From NCBI GenBank assembly GCA_947303825.1, contig CAMYZK010000031.1, positions 1 to 13,486 on the forward strand: DNA of 13,486 bases, read 5' to 3'. This DNA is from an uncultured Prevotella sp. (GTDB lineage Bacteria > Bacteroidota > Bacteroidia > Bacteroidales > Bacteroidaceae). The position numbers were made by a program, and so were the translations under genes. Of this stretch, positions 13,214-13,486 are shown in pieces (the first letter of the stretch is position 1; each line of letters begins with the position of its first letter). The notes under the pieces are model-generated. The model did not search any database, had not been told where the DNA came from, and saw only the letters and a list, made by a program, of their open reading frames with translations.

Positions 13214-13486
13214 TTATATCACCACGTTCACCTCGGCAGGCGGGGCTGGCAGGTCTATGCTGTCGGTAGTGCCCACACTCTTTCCTCCCAGTCCGATGAC
13301 GTCAGACACCCATACGAAGAACTTCTTGAACGACGTAGCGTCCATGGTGTCTAGGCGGAACACCTGGTCGGTGAGTTTCTGCAGCGGCTCTGTCTTTGCC
13401 TGCGGCCCGGCGGCGCATGCCACTATGCTGGCAAAGTTCACCTTCTTCACCCTTGGCAGCACCTCGTTGTACTCCATCAGGTCCGA
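13214..13486 (-). CDS. C-terminal part of a second TerY-like vWA protein (partial)
   Basis: The last 90 residues of a gene that begins beyond the window's right edge. The frame is open to base 13486 (SDLMEY...) and no start is assigned; the Met codon at 13477 is internal. It shows the back half of a TerY-type vWA domain: VNFASIVACAAG, LQKLTDQVFRLDTMDATSFKKFFVWVSDVIG and a short tail LPAPPAEVNVVI. The block LTxxVxxL-x(5)-SFKxFFxWV matches residues 157-179 of the vWA protein encoded at 11486-12535, so the two are paralogues. This one ends without a zinc ribbon. It is the first visible gene of the minus-strand operon, and 19 bases separate it from the AIM24 gene. The MIDAS residues would be upstream and cannot be checked. 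Confidence 0.85.
   Translation of the reverse strand, partial: SDLMEYNEVLPRVKKVNFASIVACAAGPQAKTEPLQKLTDQVFRLDTMDATSFKKFFVWVSDVIGLGGKSVGTTDSIDLPAPPAEVNVVI

Overview
The window looks like the chromosome of a Bacteroidales bacterium, most likely Prevotella or a close relative (Segatella, Xylanibacter). The reasons are a DUF4251 lipoprotein, a TAnnTTTG-type promoter box, genes without consistent Shine-Dalgarno sites, a PMCA-type ATPase that reads like the Bacteroides/Prevotella form, and the GACCCCACCCCTGCCCC inverted repeat that I recall from this order. It is protein-coding throughout. I saw no tRNA, rRNA, CRISPR array, transposase or phage gene.

Layout. (1) Bases 1-594 hold the 3' end of an unrecognised plus-strand gene, closed by a terminator at 666-699. 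(2) A 310-base gap carries a promoter-like box (789-796) and a 110-bp GC-rich inverted-repeat element (846-955). (3) Two plus-strand genes follow and probably form an operon: an exported protein with a C-terminal beta-barrel-like region (1006-3159) and an exported MORN-repeat protein (3205-4836). They end at a bidirectional terminator (4886-4924). (4) Everything from 4946 to the window end is on the minus strand. Read in transcription order it is: partial vWA/TerY-like protein, AIM24-family protein, full vWA protein with a zinc ribbon, PP2C-type phosphatase, atypical Ser/Thr kinase with a zinc ribbon, then a PMCA-type Ca2+ P-type ATPase and a DUF4251 lipoprotein.

The centre of interest is the block 8601-13486. 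The five genes are separated by 19, -4, -4 and 3 bases, so they are surely co-transcribed. vWA + PP2C + kinase matches the 'TerY-P triad' described in comparative genomics of tellurium-resistance-like (Ter) stress systems: a phosphorylation switch with a metal-binding vWA scaffold and a kinase/phosphatase pair. Here it comes with an AIM24 protein and a second vWA paralogue. The kinase lacks the usual VAIK lysine and has DDD instead of DFG. The phosphatase carries an Ig/cadherin-like N-terminal region.

The second theme is repeats. At least three families of 7-bp tandem repeats (TTAACTC, GATGATA, AGTGTAG types) lie on both sides of the ATPase gene. One supplies the ATPase C-terminus and stop codon. 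Another lies inside the signal-peptide region of the DUF4251 lipoprotein, where a change in copy number would shift the frame. This makes that gene a candidate phase-variable locus.
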